Shown piece after piece: positions 12,153-23,164 of a DNA stretch of 64,000 bases (position 1 is its first letter; each line of letters begins with the position of its first letter). The notes beneath the pieces were generated by a model. The model worked only from the letters and a program-made list of their open reading frames with translations. It was not told the DNA's origin and did no database searches. The DNA is taken from positions 79,369,944-79,433,943 of the forward strand of contig CP141130.1 in the NCBI GenBank assembly GCA_035236585.1. The letters are read 5' to 3'. Both the position numbers and the translations under genes were made by a program. Source of the stretch: Warburgia ugandensis (Eukaryota > Streptophyta > Magnoliopsida > Canellales > Canellaceae).

Positions 12153-12161
12153 TATAAATAG
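12153..12161 (+). promoter_or_regulatory. TATA-like box in the LTR
   Basis: TATAAATAG followed about 60 bp downstream by a C/T-rich stretch, at the position expected for an LTR promoter. The LTR at 47894 has a similar CTATAAATATTCC at about 48239. Confidence 0.5.
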
Positions 12162-15100
12162 TCCAAAATTTTGCATAAAATTTCGCACAAAGTGTCCTTA
12201 CTCCCCCTAATTCCAACTCCAAATTCCCTCTCCTTTCCTATTTTCTCCCCATTTTTCCCCACTTTTCCTATTTTCTCTTTCCTCTCTCTTTTTCACTGAC
12301 GGAGCATCCCCAAACACACTAGACAGAATATTCCATCTCTAGCTATCGGGTGCGTCTAGAGACATGTCATCCCCGACAGAAGAGGATTTTTGCCCAGAAA
12401 CCCCAAATCAATTAGCCATCCAATTTTAGAAGTTTTTTGATTGATCGGAACCGTTAAAAAGATTCACAAGAACCTAATCTACAAAAGCCCTAAGGTTATT
12501 TGACAATCCAATGGTTACATCATCGAAAAATCACAAAATATTTCTTATTATTTTTTCAGTGAGGATTTTCTTATTTTTCGGTCATCTCATCTCCTCTGGA
12601 CGTTCCAGGGAGGTGGATCTCCTTCTCCTCTTTATTTTTTGGTAATTTTTAAGACCTATTGATCACTGGACTTGATTTTCAAGCCAAAGTTTTTCAGTGA
12701 ATCCAGTACTGGTGAACTAGGTCTAGAAATCCATCAAAGATGACTAAGAGGAGAAATATGAGTGGTCCAATGGATTTAGAAGGACCCAAAACCTCTAGAA
12801 AAGTGATCTAGTCATTTTGTAATTTTCAATTTCATGATGATCTGGAGATCTTCGATCTGATGGTTCAGATTTGAACTGTCTCGACGATCTCCGGTCGATC
12901 GCATCAAAGATGCATCATGGGAATGCAACGTATAGACGTTCCCTACATGAGCGTCTTTGCGTGCGCACCCCACATATGACGCGATCATGGATGGAATAGA
13001 CACTGCCTGCGTCCTAGTAACGAAGACACGGGCCGCTCTATTTTCTAGCATCCTCATCGCCCATAACTAATCTGGACTATTGATTTTTTAACTAAAATCT
13101 TAAAATTGTAATTCTGAACTCGTTTTAAGTCCAAATTGATATCGAAAAAAAGCAATGAATTACTTTTGATAAGTAGAATCTATTGAACCCATAAAAATGA
13201 GAAATTAAGCACTTACTAATCTCCTTAATCAGTTAGATCAAGTATGATCAAACCTTGTGGATGAGTTATACTGATGATCTAATAATGACATTAAAAGAAA
13301 TTATTAAAAACCATAGATCTAATAAAGAAAGGTTAGATCTGATGGCAGGATCATAATGAAAACTTGTAATATGCATAATCTTTATCTTAATTATCAATTT
13401 ATAGTTTAATTGTCTTTGATTTATCAGTATATTTATTTATTAGATTAATTTTATAATTTAAAGTTCATGTTAAGTGAATTTGTGAAAAACCACCAAAATG
13501 TAATTAATCAAAATATAGATTTACTTTCATGAACACTTGCAAATTATAAATGACATAAAATTAATCATAGCAATGACTATATTTAGTAGGACAATATAAG
13601 GAATGGAATTCATCACTATTTCGTTAGCCCATTTAGAAGAATAATAAACATCCATGAATGACATGATTAATATTCATGGACTTAAGTTAAAATCAAGTAG
13701 GAAAGGGACTTAGGATAAAAAGCTCATAAGAACCTTGTAGAAGGTTAATCTATTGCCACTCTAGTGGACTCTGAACATTGTGGTTATTGGGGGTATACAT
13801 AGTCCAAGTGATTTTTCCTCGCCTTACGTTGACGCTTGTTGAGGTTTAAACACCTTCTTATATGAGGATTGTATTAACCACTTTTTTAGCAAACTTTAAT
13901 TGGTAAGCATTAGTTACATCTAAAATAAGGAAGTGCAGTATAGAATTATGATCAAATAAATCATTTTCAACCAGTAAAACACTAACTGGTTGAGCATTAA
14001 TAATAAGAACATAAAAGGTTAGAAAATTATCAAATAAAAATAAACTTTAAATAAGATAATAATGATCAAACAAGATCCATTATGAGATCTTGAATGATTA
14101 AGAACAATAAAAGAAAAAAATATAATTTAGATTAAATTCTTTATTTAGACTATAGATTCTAGCTCAAATAGGTTAGATGATCTAAACCTTTGATCAATAT
14201 GATACAAGGAAAGATATTCAGATCATCCTCCTTAGGGATGATCAAAAGATCATATAGGAAGTACATTGAACTTATGGATAACATTATATGTATGATTTGA
14301 CAGATATATACGTTGATCAAGATCGTGGCAAATCTTAAGAAGTGGAATTACGACATCAAAGGTAGGTGGATTTTAAGGATGCATTTACTTAAAAGATACA
14401 TGTTTTTACACGTGATCTTATTTTTAGAATTGTAGAAAGTCATGATATAATTAGAATGTTATAAATGCCTTAAAAATATTATGATTCAACCAAATGATGA
14501 TGAAATAGTTATACAACTGTTGAATTGAGAATTGATTGAAAATAAGTAAACCCTAAATCAATAAGTAGATGATAATTCATCCTTAGATAAACAAACAAAT
14601 CATCTAATAAGTAAAATAATTATTTTACATACAAGCATGAAAGCTTGTGGCTTTGTTTTAGACAAGCATGAGCTTGGGGACGCTATGCTAGGGAAGTTAT
14701 AAGGGTTTGGCTACCCGCTTTTCAAATTTTAATAATGTGATGAATACCGTGCCCTAAGTAAGGCTAAAAGTCAGGTGGGGTAATTATGGAAAGACCACCA
14801 TTATGAAAGTCTTGTCTCCCCATATGGGCAATGACATAAATTTTCTACCATAGTATCAGTGGAGTATAGAGTAGTTATCCGAACGTGCTAGTACGGATCA
14901 AGCTGCAGCATGGTAGTCCTTGATGTACTTCGCATTATGACGCATATGAGATAGGCATAGTGAAATGCCATATATTATGGCATAATGAAATGCTCGATAA
15001 TTGTGTATTACCAATATTTCCTATGAAGGAAAAATTCTCAATAAAGGAACTGGTTGAAATATTAATCTCCTATAGTGGAAAGTATTGATTATAAATATTG

Positions 15101-15358
15101 ACCCCATTATAGTGGAGTTGATCAGCATAGTTTGGGATTGTTTACTGTTAACTACTTTTAAGATTTTAACGGACTTTTTTGTATACAGTATATTTGAACA
15201 AAATTTCAGATAAATGACAAATTAATGTTATACATAGAAATGGAAATGATTCATAAATGTGTTATTTGATAGAAATGAATAATGAAATTATTATATTTTG
15301 AGATATATTGTTGAATTACCATGCTTCTTAAATCCCCTACTAAGCATAGCTTGCTGAG

Positions 15359-15388
15359 ATATTGTAAATATTTGAATATTTACAATAT
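15359..15388 (+). other. Hairpin near the 3' end of the LTR
   Basis: ATATTGTAAATATT and AATATTTACAATAT are perfect 14-bp arms separated by TG, immediately after GCTTGCTGAG. Hairpins occupy the equivalent place in the two related LTRs (7034-7059 and 49764-49789) with different stem bases. Confidence 0.85.
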
Positions 15389-16009
15389 TTTAGATATAGA
15401 AAAGGAAGATTGAAAGCTCAGAACTTGAAGCTACGCACCTATAATACCATTGATCAGGGTATTTCTTTTGAGGAATTTGTAATAAGTTCTTTGTAATTTG
15501 GATTGTGTAATTTGGACAAGGTATTGTAATAATACAGGGGCTGTGTATTATGAACCACTAGATGGATACTGATGTTTAATAAAATTACGTTCCTTCAATG
15601 GAAATTTTATTTTGGTATGATATGTATGTTGAAGTGAGACTTGGGTTTTTACAAATAAATTTTAAAGAAAAAGTTTTTTCGCTGTTTAGTTTTTAAAAAA
15701 TTTCACTACTAAGGGCCCTATATTTGCAAAACATTTGTAAAAATGTGTTATAAAAACCCGAGTCATCTTATAATTAATGACATAAACTCAAGCCTTTTTC
15801 TTTTTCTTTTGACTTTTTGAATGTTGAAGGACTTTCTATGGAGAAAAAAAAAAAGAGAGGCTTGAGATGATTTGAAATTGTAAACTATTCAATAAAAGTA
15901 TACAAACATAGAAATTTCAACCACATGACCCTTGGAATACTTCAATCTTTAGTTAATCCTTTTTTGGACCTTATTTTGAAAGGGAATTATGTTGGTTTTG
16001 TTTATGTCA

Positions 16010-16900
16010 AACTATAGCCCCACACCACTCTTTGTATATGAGATTTATAAGAGCATCTATATATAATGGACATGAACTAATGATCCCATTACACCTCTTA
16101 TGGAGAGAGGTGGAGGAGAAGATCCTTATATAAAGCACCAAAAATGAAGAGGGCATTCCCTAAGCCTCCCAAATTCAATTTTACAAAAGTTTTCGAAAGT
16201 AGAGACTCTTTGAGACCTCTCTTCTTTGTCTAGTCAATTTAGGCTATTTGAATCCTTGATTGTTCATCAAGTTCCCTGTGCTCTTTGAAACCTTATTCTT
16301 ACAGTTCCTTAGGTTCTTTGAGACCTAATATTTGCTTTAACTTAAGAACAAGAAAGGGACTACTAGATTATTTTTAAGTTAAAGGAACTATTAGTCCCAC
16401 ACCGCCCTTTATATAAGAGATTCATGAGAGCATCTCTATGTAAGAGACAGGGAATAGTCCCATGATGCCTTTTATAAAGAAACTCGAGGTGAGGCATCTC
16501 TATATAAAGGGGATGCCCTCTAGTCCTCTAAAATTCAATTTTATTCAAGTTTTTGAGATTTTTAGAGGTTCCACTACTCATATTTCTAGCTTCAAAAAGC
16601 TGCTTTGTTAGGTTTTTGGAAATAAAAAATTTGAAGTTACAGATTCTTTGAGATATATCTTCAATCTAGCTTTGAGACCTTACCTATACTTCAAGTTCCT
16701 TAGGCTCTTTGAGACTTACTACTTGTCAAGTTTCTCTAGTTCTTTGAGATTTAATAATTGTTATATTCAGATTACCATAATATTTTTTTACTTGAAGACT
16801 ATACGTAAGTTTTTGCACTCTTTGAGAGTTAGAACTTGTGATACTAGGTCTCGTATTCTTTGAAACTTGATATCTTTTATGCTTATTTCTTGAAGAGATT
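16010..16900 (+). repeat. Duplicated promoter-like block plus CTTTGAGA-motif array
   Basis: A ~180-bp unit occurs at about 16018 and 16395 (step about 377): CCCACACC, then TATA-like TTATATAAG, GAGCATCT, a second TATATAAAG, and AAATTCAATTTTA. CTTTGA(G/A)A recurs at 16208, 16283, 16316, 16646, 16670, 16707, 16742, 16820 and 16858, often about 35-38 bp apart and preceded by AGTTCCTTAGG. It looks like the leader of an LTR element with an internal minisatellite; no coding region accompanies it. Confidence 0.6.
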
Positions 16901-19189
16901 TGTTACTCTATTCAATAAGCAAATAATTACGAGATTTGGATTAAGTGACATATTTGCTTTTATTGATTGTCTAAGGTATTCATTATTGGAGGCTAATGCT
17001 GAACTTATTATAATAGTGCAAATCAGCTAGCATAAAGATTTTAAGTCTAGCTTGGTTGATCCTAAAGATCGAGCTACCATATGTCCCTTGCAGAATTTGG
17101 GAGGCTTCAACTATCTTGAAGAAGCATATTTTGATGTGTGCCTCTCAAGCAAGGTTTACATAATCCATTTTGTACAAGATTGACTAATTTTCAACTTATT
17201 GGTCTTCCCATTTGCTAATTGAAAGCATGTTCGCATTTACAACTTTTCAAGGGGCTTCATCCATATGAAAAAATCATTTATCTTCATTAAGAGGTCACCC
17301 TCAACGATTGATACTTGAGAGATGTAGAACAGGGTGTGGCAAGTTGGCTAGAGTCACAGGTTTTCCTCCCCATAGACCCACCAATGTGTTTGATTTGTAG
17401 GTGGTAGTAAGAGCATCCATCAATAAGCATTTGTCCACCCAAAGGGTTGGCGAAAAGAAGAAGAAGAAGGGAGAATGAAAAAATAAAAAAGGAAGGAAAG
17501 GTAAAAAGAAGGAAGCTTTTGCCTACAACGAAGAGTACTGATAGAAAGGAAAGTATGGGAGACACATCCTTAGAACAGTGCAAATGGGTGTTTGCCATGT
17601 TATTGTAACTCTCACAAAAATGAAGGGATTTTCCCTAAAATCACGGAATGAACTTATTTACAGAGTTATTTTTCTTTTTCTTTCTAGGAAAATAACTTCT
17701 TTACCCAATCACGAAAAGACTTATTTACACATAGTTTATCTTCCGTTTTCATCACAAGATATCTACATAATATATGCCTCTCCCAATGTGTATTCTGTTT
17801 GCATCTTCGTATCATTTATACACAATGAAAGCTAAACTAGTTGCCATACAAGACGAGTCCAAGCAGCCATCCATTTCAGCTGGAGCCTACCTTGGTATAG
17901 TCCCAACCATTGACTCGACCTACAAAATTTTGTACTCGGAACTGCACGGATTAGAAACCTTGAGGAACAATGGTAAATGGTAAATCAATTGCCTTGTGCC
18001 GAGTGGCAATGCTTAAGTCAGTTGCACCCTCTAATAGGTGACATTTGGCATACTTTCCCACTAAAAACACTTGTGATTGCTATTCTGCATTAGTCTAGTA
18101 GCCATCACATGAACGAGCAGTGTATCCTTTGCTACTGTCTGCCAATCTCACAACAATCACCCCATAGTTCCCAATAGCATGCCACAGCATGGACTGCAAA
18201 AGTGTTCGTGGACCACAAGTAGCATCTTAAGTATGGACACAACATGGACTCATGGCTATTGATTGATTATTGTAGTCGTTGTAGTTTATCAAACTTGTAT
18301 CACCCAACAGAAAGAGACTAGAAAGGGACTGCTCGGTCTTATTATGCATTATTTGCACTCTGATGTTTCTCATCCCACTTTACCTACCAAGGAAGGAATG
18401 CTGCAGTAGAGTGAGACAGTACCACAACAGCTAAGCAACTTCTCCACTTATGTATAGCAGGCCCCAGATATCATTAATCCAAGTCGTTCATCAGACTCAT
18501 CCTACTTAAGGTATCTATTGACCCATAAATCATGCCAAAAGTGAGCCTCGGGCATCCAAGACATGGTGGCTTGGTTCACGGAATAAAGCTTCTAACCTTT
18601 CGTGTCTAGCAAGAGAAAAGCACCATTCCTTGAATGCTAAAGGTGCCCTTTTGGCATGACTTCTGTACCATTGCATGTCCAAAGCAAGTAGAGTCATATG
18701 ATCGGTATAGATTAATGCTATGTGGGTCTCAACATACAAAAGCAAAGGAGGTGTACTGTTGTGGCGCTCTACTGCGGCCTTCCTCCTACCAACCAAAAGC
18801 AATAGACATGGAAGTGACAAAGGGCAAATAATGCTGGGATCATTATCTTATCGACTCTATTGACATTTGCTTGCTTTTGCTTTTACTTGTCAATATGGAT
18901 CTTATTATTGTATTCCACGTGATCCCCCCTTTTATTAAAGCTGAATTTGCAGTTTAAGTGGAAACAATCGTATTTTTTAACATATGCTCGATCGACCACA
19001 GCTGTACTATTCAGTATGTGAACTGGTGGCTAAAAATCTCTGTCATGTGAGATAATCCTGACCTCCATTGATATGGGCGTAAACTGGAGGGTAAGGATTC
19101 TACGATGTATAAGATTGTTGGCACTTGGCATCTCCAACATGGCCTCATCATTTGAATGATCCGGATCACCGGGGCTCTACAATAGTTGA
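16901..19189. other. Gene-free stretch
   Basis: Only short frames (to about 103 codons, 17287-17598 minus) without a domain I recognise. GAA-rich simple sequence lies at about 17455-17475. Confidence 0.45.
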
Positions 19190-19328
19190 GTTATGTCGTA
19201 TTGAGTTTGAAGCATGAAAACAGCTTCTTGCAAAATGGAAGGTAAGACTGCGTACTATACACTATTGTAATCTATCTTTCTCGAAACTCTCGATTAGCTG
19301 GAGCTTCGTATACCGGATTGTCCTTTTT
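19190..19328 (+). mobile_element. Au SINE, strongly diverged and partial
   Basis: GAGTTTGAAGCATGAAAACAG, CTTCTTGCAAAATGGAAGGT, AAGACTGCGTACTATA, GGAGCTTCGTATACCGG and a final TGTCC plus T run follow the Au SINE order with many substitutions. Confidence 0.7.
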
Positions 19329-19934
19329 TTTATATTTTATTTTATCCATAAACAGATCCATCTTGGCAAAAGGTCAAAATCACGAACAGGCATGCTACAC
19401 GGTTGATCTCATGACAAAAAATAAATATGAAAACTAGAGGAATAGTACAAACAAACACATTCATTATTTTCTAGACTATTGTTGTGCAAGTGGCTTTATG
19501 TGGTGATCGACATTATTGATGCAGTGGACTATTACTAGTCTAGCTAGAGCTAGTAATGATGATGATTAAGATTGCCATAAGTCAATGATTATAACTATGA
19601 ACCAAAACAATATAAAAGTGGAATCTTACTAGATAATGTTAAGCAATGCCACTGCCTCGGCCAAAAGGGCATCTAATCTTAGCCCAGTGGTGGAACGAAC
19701 GCAACCTACCCAATTTTTATGCTAGGTCACGAGTTCAACGACGGGATACGCATTCCCATTAAGAGAAATGCAATCTGGACTAATTCCGGACCTGTCTAGT
19801 TAGGCCTCATCTTTGCTGATTTGGTCAATTCATGTCTCGAGTTCCGTGCTTAGGTTACTTGTGAAAATTAATATTCATTGGGTTTTTTAGCTAGTTCGCG
19901 CGGGATTTAAGTATTTAACTGTTCTTCTATATAA

Positions 19935-20108
19935 GGGCAGCCTTGACAGAATGGTGAAGTTGTGGTCGTGTGAACTTGAGGTTACAAGTTTGAGATGTGG
20001 AAATAATTTCTTATAAAATGCTACATAAGACTGCATGCTGTGAACTCTTATAGTTTACCCCTACTCTGGATCCCATATATGTTGGAGCTTGTGCACTAGG
20101 CTGCCTGT
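19935..20108 (+). mobile_element. Au SINE (near full length, diverged)
   Basis: GGGCAGCCTTGACAGAATGG, GTGGTCGTGTGAACTTGAGG, TTCTTATAAAATGCTACATA, GACTGCATGCTGTGA and GGAGCTTGTGCACTAGGCTG follow the Au SINE from A-box region to tail. Confidence 0.8.
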
Positions 20109-21037
20109 TGTAACTGTCCCTCTACAAAAGTGAAAGTGGCTGGTGGAGTTAGGAAGAGTTGGGTGCGTATACTTTGTTGTAGTCTAAAAAAGAGAAAAAT
20201 AGTAATGACCCCAAGTCAAGTTTTGGCATTGAGTTGGACTAACATTCCAATGCCACTAAAAGTAACAGTATAAAGGACTTTTTCATACAAGAGGACATGT
20301 AGAAGCGCCTAAACCTTCAGTGGGTTGATGGCTAGCCCTATCATCATAGACGCGGACCACGTGCTTGCATGTGGATCTTGTACTATGAGGCGCACCCAGA
20401 AGAACTATATAAATTTCTTTCACATGAGCCTCCCAAGAAGGCAAGCCTCTTGCCGTAGGACTGACTTCATCAACTTAGGAAATGGAAACCTGTCACATGC
20501 AGCCTCTTTCACAAAAGAGTTAGTGAGTTCACTTTCATTTCTTTGCAGAAAACTTATATTAATTCCAACATAGAAAGAAAGTTGGTTGCATGTAAATGTT
20601 TTTTGGATTATGAAAATGGTTTCTACCCATATGAACGATGATTGAGTGTCAATCTGGTCGCTCATGATAAGCCTAGCACCATGAACTGGTTCCATCTGTT
20701 ATCTAATGATCGTAGGCCCTTCATAGAGTGCTCTGGTGGATGTCATTCTTGGACGAAGATCATTGAATTTTAGGCATAAATTTCATACAGAACTGGTCTC
20801 GGTTGAAACCAGTTTATGCAGAAATGGTCAATCGGTTCACAAATTCAGGGTTGCAGACTTTATTTTCACGAAATGTAATGAAGTTGTTTTAGCCTAATCA
20901 TACTTTCTGTTTAAAATTGAGTAATATTTTTGTTTGGTGAGAAATGAACCTCAACATACAGACATGTACAGCTACTTTCCTTCATGAGTTGGAAACCGTC
21001 TGATGATTACTAGGGGTATTGATAGATCTCCCACTTA
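20109..21037. other. Gene-free stretch
   Basis: Frames of 82-91 codons on both strands (about 20325-20695) overlap and show no domain. I see nothing else. Confidence 0.45.
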
Positions 21038-21369
21038 GGGCCCGGTTTGCTAGGTCAATGAAATCCAGTTTGTTGGACTATGTTGGATTATCTCATTTAG
21101 ATCTGGTTTATTGGAGAAGAGGAGTCTTGGCATAATGGTAAAGTTGTCGTCGTGTGACTTGAGGTCATAGATTCAAGGTGTCAAAACACCTTCTTGCAAA
21201 AATGCAAGGTACTATAGACCCTCCTTGTGGTCCACTCCTTCCGCAAGCAAGAGCTTCCTGCACTGAGGCTGCCCCTTAAATCTAGTTTACTGGATTATGC
21301 TGGATTACACATGAGATAATCCGGCATAATCCAACAAACCGGATTATATAAGGCTTGAGAATTGGGCCC
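21038..21369. mobile_element. Harbinger/Tourist-like MITE carrying an Au SINE
   Basis: Ends GGGCCCGGTTTG (left) and, read from the right, GGGCCCAATTCT, flanked by the trinucleotide TTA on both sides (21035-21037 and 21370-21372), as expected for PIF/Harbinger elements. Subterminal inverted repeats contain GTTTGTTGGA..TATG and GGATTATCTCAT in both arms. Without the SINE (21119-21278) it would be about 170 bp. Confidence 0.7.
21119..21278 (+). mobile_element. Au SINE nested in the MITE
   Basis: GGAGTCTTGGCATAATGGTA through CTTGCAAAAATGCAAGGT to CTGAGGCTGCCCCTT. Flanked by the near-identical ATCTGGTTTATTGGA (21101-21115) and ATCTAGTTTACTGGA (from about 21280), a 15-bp target-site duplication with two mismatches. 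Confidence 0.85.
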
Positions 21370-21399
21370 TTAGCTTCATCAGATGTGTCAAATGAGAAC

Positions 21400-22473
21400 T
21401 TAATTACTAACATTGTCTTGCGAAGTGATACCTAAAAGAAGAAGCTGCAGAATGACTTGAGAAGTGACCACAGCTGCTGCAACTGCGCCATTGGGCTTAA
21501 AAGGACCAGGAGGGCTATCTGACTCCTGCAGCTCCAGTAAACGAAGCTCCCGCGGATGCGGGTTCCAAGGAAGGGGTAGATCACAAGAGTTAATAGTATG
21601 CAGTCTTATCTTGCATTTTGCAAGAAGCTGTTTCTATGCCTTGAACCCGGCTATTTCCATGTCTAGAACCCATGACTTCAAGGTCACATGACAACAACTC
21701 TACCATTGCAACGTCTAAAAACTCCACTGATGAAATAAAACAGGCCTGACCTCTTGAATTTGTAGATCATGAGCCTGCTATTGGAGAAGAAGATCGGAAG
21801 GCTAGAGTTATATTTCTCGCCATCGACACTATTTACCACCATAACTGAATCTTTTTTTAAGTTAAAATCTGAAAATAAGAAAGGAACGACTTCAATGTGC
21901 ATCTTGAAGATGATCATCTCAAAATTACAAATTTTGTGAGCCATGAGAAAATGATCAGCGTATGGTTTTGTAGGACACAACCTTGGTGCAATTCAATAAG
22001 GCAAGCAACTTTCCCATAGTGGGATCCACCTCTGATTGATCCAATTTAACTGGAAACAGGACTACAGATTGGCATGAGTTTCAAGCCATTAGATATCCAG
22101 AAGCTGGGCCCATCATATGACAATCTGATTATTTACAAGTGGGTATGCCTGTTCAAACATCCTTCATCAAGTTAACGGGTGACAATCCATAGGTAATGGA
22201 TGTCTATATGTTTACTAAGTAAAATATGAGCAAGAAAAAGTACCAAACCAGCAGAGGCTCTCTCTCTGCAAACCGACTGCTAGTGTCACCAACTTGAAAC
22301 CTGTGCTTTGATGCCCACTCATTGTGGTATTTGCTGTTGTTTGCCGAGGGAAGAACCCAAACGTCAGCGACACCGACGTTACACTCGAAAGAACCTACCG
22401 GAACCAGCCGAAGGAAGGAGAACGTAGCTAAGAAGAGGAAATTTTTTGCAGTGAGTAATAAGGAGGGGGGGCA
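21400..22473 (-). pseudogene. Early nodulin-like phytocyanin (ENODL), broken by frameshift and SINE
   Basis: Phytocyanins are extracellular, GPI-anchored cupredoxin-like proteins. Minus strand, exon 1 (about 22473-22245): a hydrophobic leader, then GSFECNVGVADVWVLP and YHNEWASKHRFQVGDT, the classic start of the plastocyanin-like domain. A splice acceptor TTATTTTCAG ends at 21869 and exon 2 continues NLKKDSVMVVNSVDGEKYNS and KFKRSGLFYFISG. There an Au SINE (21521-21724) enters the frame. Beyond it, PPGPFKPNGAVAAAVVTSQ and a leucine-rich tail (about 21515-21403) resemble the proline-rich linker and GPI signal. The only ATG upstream (22473) is one base out of frame across a C7 run, and the first disulfide Cys is replaced by Tyr (EKYNSS where CNTS is usual). 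I judge it a pseudogene; the donor site is uncertain. Confidence 0.72.
21521..21724 (-). mobile_element. Au SINE inserted in ENODL exon 2, with internal B-box duplication
   Basis: On the minus strand: TGCAATGGTAGAGTTGTTGT, CATGTGACCTTGAAGTCATG, then two consecutive B-box-like pieces GGGTTCTAGACATGGAAATA and GGGTTCAAGGCATAGAAACA, CTTCTTGCAAAATGCAAG and GAACCCGCATCCGCGGGAGC. The doubled B-box segment explains its extra length (about 24 bp). Ends are diverged, so limits are ±8 bp. Confidence 0.8.
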
Positions 22474-22539
22474 TTTCTTGCTCTTTGGGGAGCCGTAAGC
22501 ACTGTGTTTTGGTGGGAGGAAGTGGAAGTGTGAAATTGA

Positions 22540-23160
22540 TTAGAGTTATGACTTGGTAGGATGTTCAGGGTGGTGGAATGGGCAGCTCGTCTGTCAAACA
22601 TGGAGGTATGGAAATATGGGGTGTAACGGTTGGGTGTTTGCCTTTGACTTGGCCTTACTGATAGAGATGGTGGCCTTTTGATGTAATTTGCAGTCTTCCT
22701 GCTTTGGAGTTTTATACTTTTTCGTTATCAGGGAAGAATGACACTGGAGGAGCTTTACATGGTGACCAACAGATAAAGGTACAGTTCCAAGTTCTAAGAA
22801 GTGTAAAGTAAGGCCGGATTTTTGTGTTGATCCTGTTCACCTACTGGGCCCTGTCTTAGATCTCAATCATCTGATATGCCCCAAAAATCTCATGTATCAA
22901 ACAGTCCTAACGCCTTGTTTGCTCAGGATCTAGTATCGTTAGTTTGGACTCATGTGACATTAAACAAGAATAGAGGCGATGATCGTCGATGGAGAAAGTG
23001 TTTGGAGTATAAATATCTAAGATAAATGCTTTGGATCCAAAATGGGGGCTGCTTTTGTACCTTCAGCTGGGCTGTGTGAAAAAATTGATTTATGATAATC
23101 ATCTTGGAATAGAAATTGTTTTCATTGAATGTGGATCACTGTCTTTCAAGTTCTTCTTCA
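22540..23160. other. Gene-free stretch upstream of the ENODL pseudogene
   Basis: Would have held the ENODL promoter (minus strand). I see no clear TATA box or coding frame. Confidence 0.4.
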
Positions 23161-23164
23161 ATGT

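Larger units (their letters stand above)
11722..15770 (+). mobile_element. Probable large solo LTR, diverged relative of the 4.6-kb LTR
   Basis: Begins TGGTAATAACCCC and ends near CCCGAGTCATCTTA, degenerate forms of a TGTAAT..CCC / GGGTCATTACA end pair. Internal landmarks follow the order of the 4573-7542 LTR: a TATA-like TATAAATAG at about 12153, a leader rich in C and T, a locally GC-rich CpG block at about 12860-13040, and near the end GCTTGCTGAG directly followed by a hairpin (15359-15388). It is longer (about 4.05 kb) and has no target-site duplication I can see, so the limits are approximate and it may contain a nested insertion. Confidence 0.6.

Noticed and set aside
17774..17983. 69-codon frame with AGAYLGIVPTIDSTYKILYS
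   Set aside because: Looks protein-like but I could not place it in any family and no neighbouring exon supports it.
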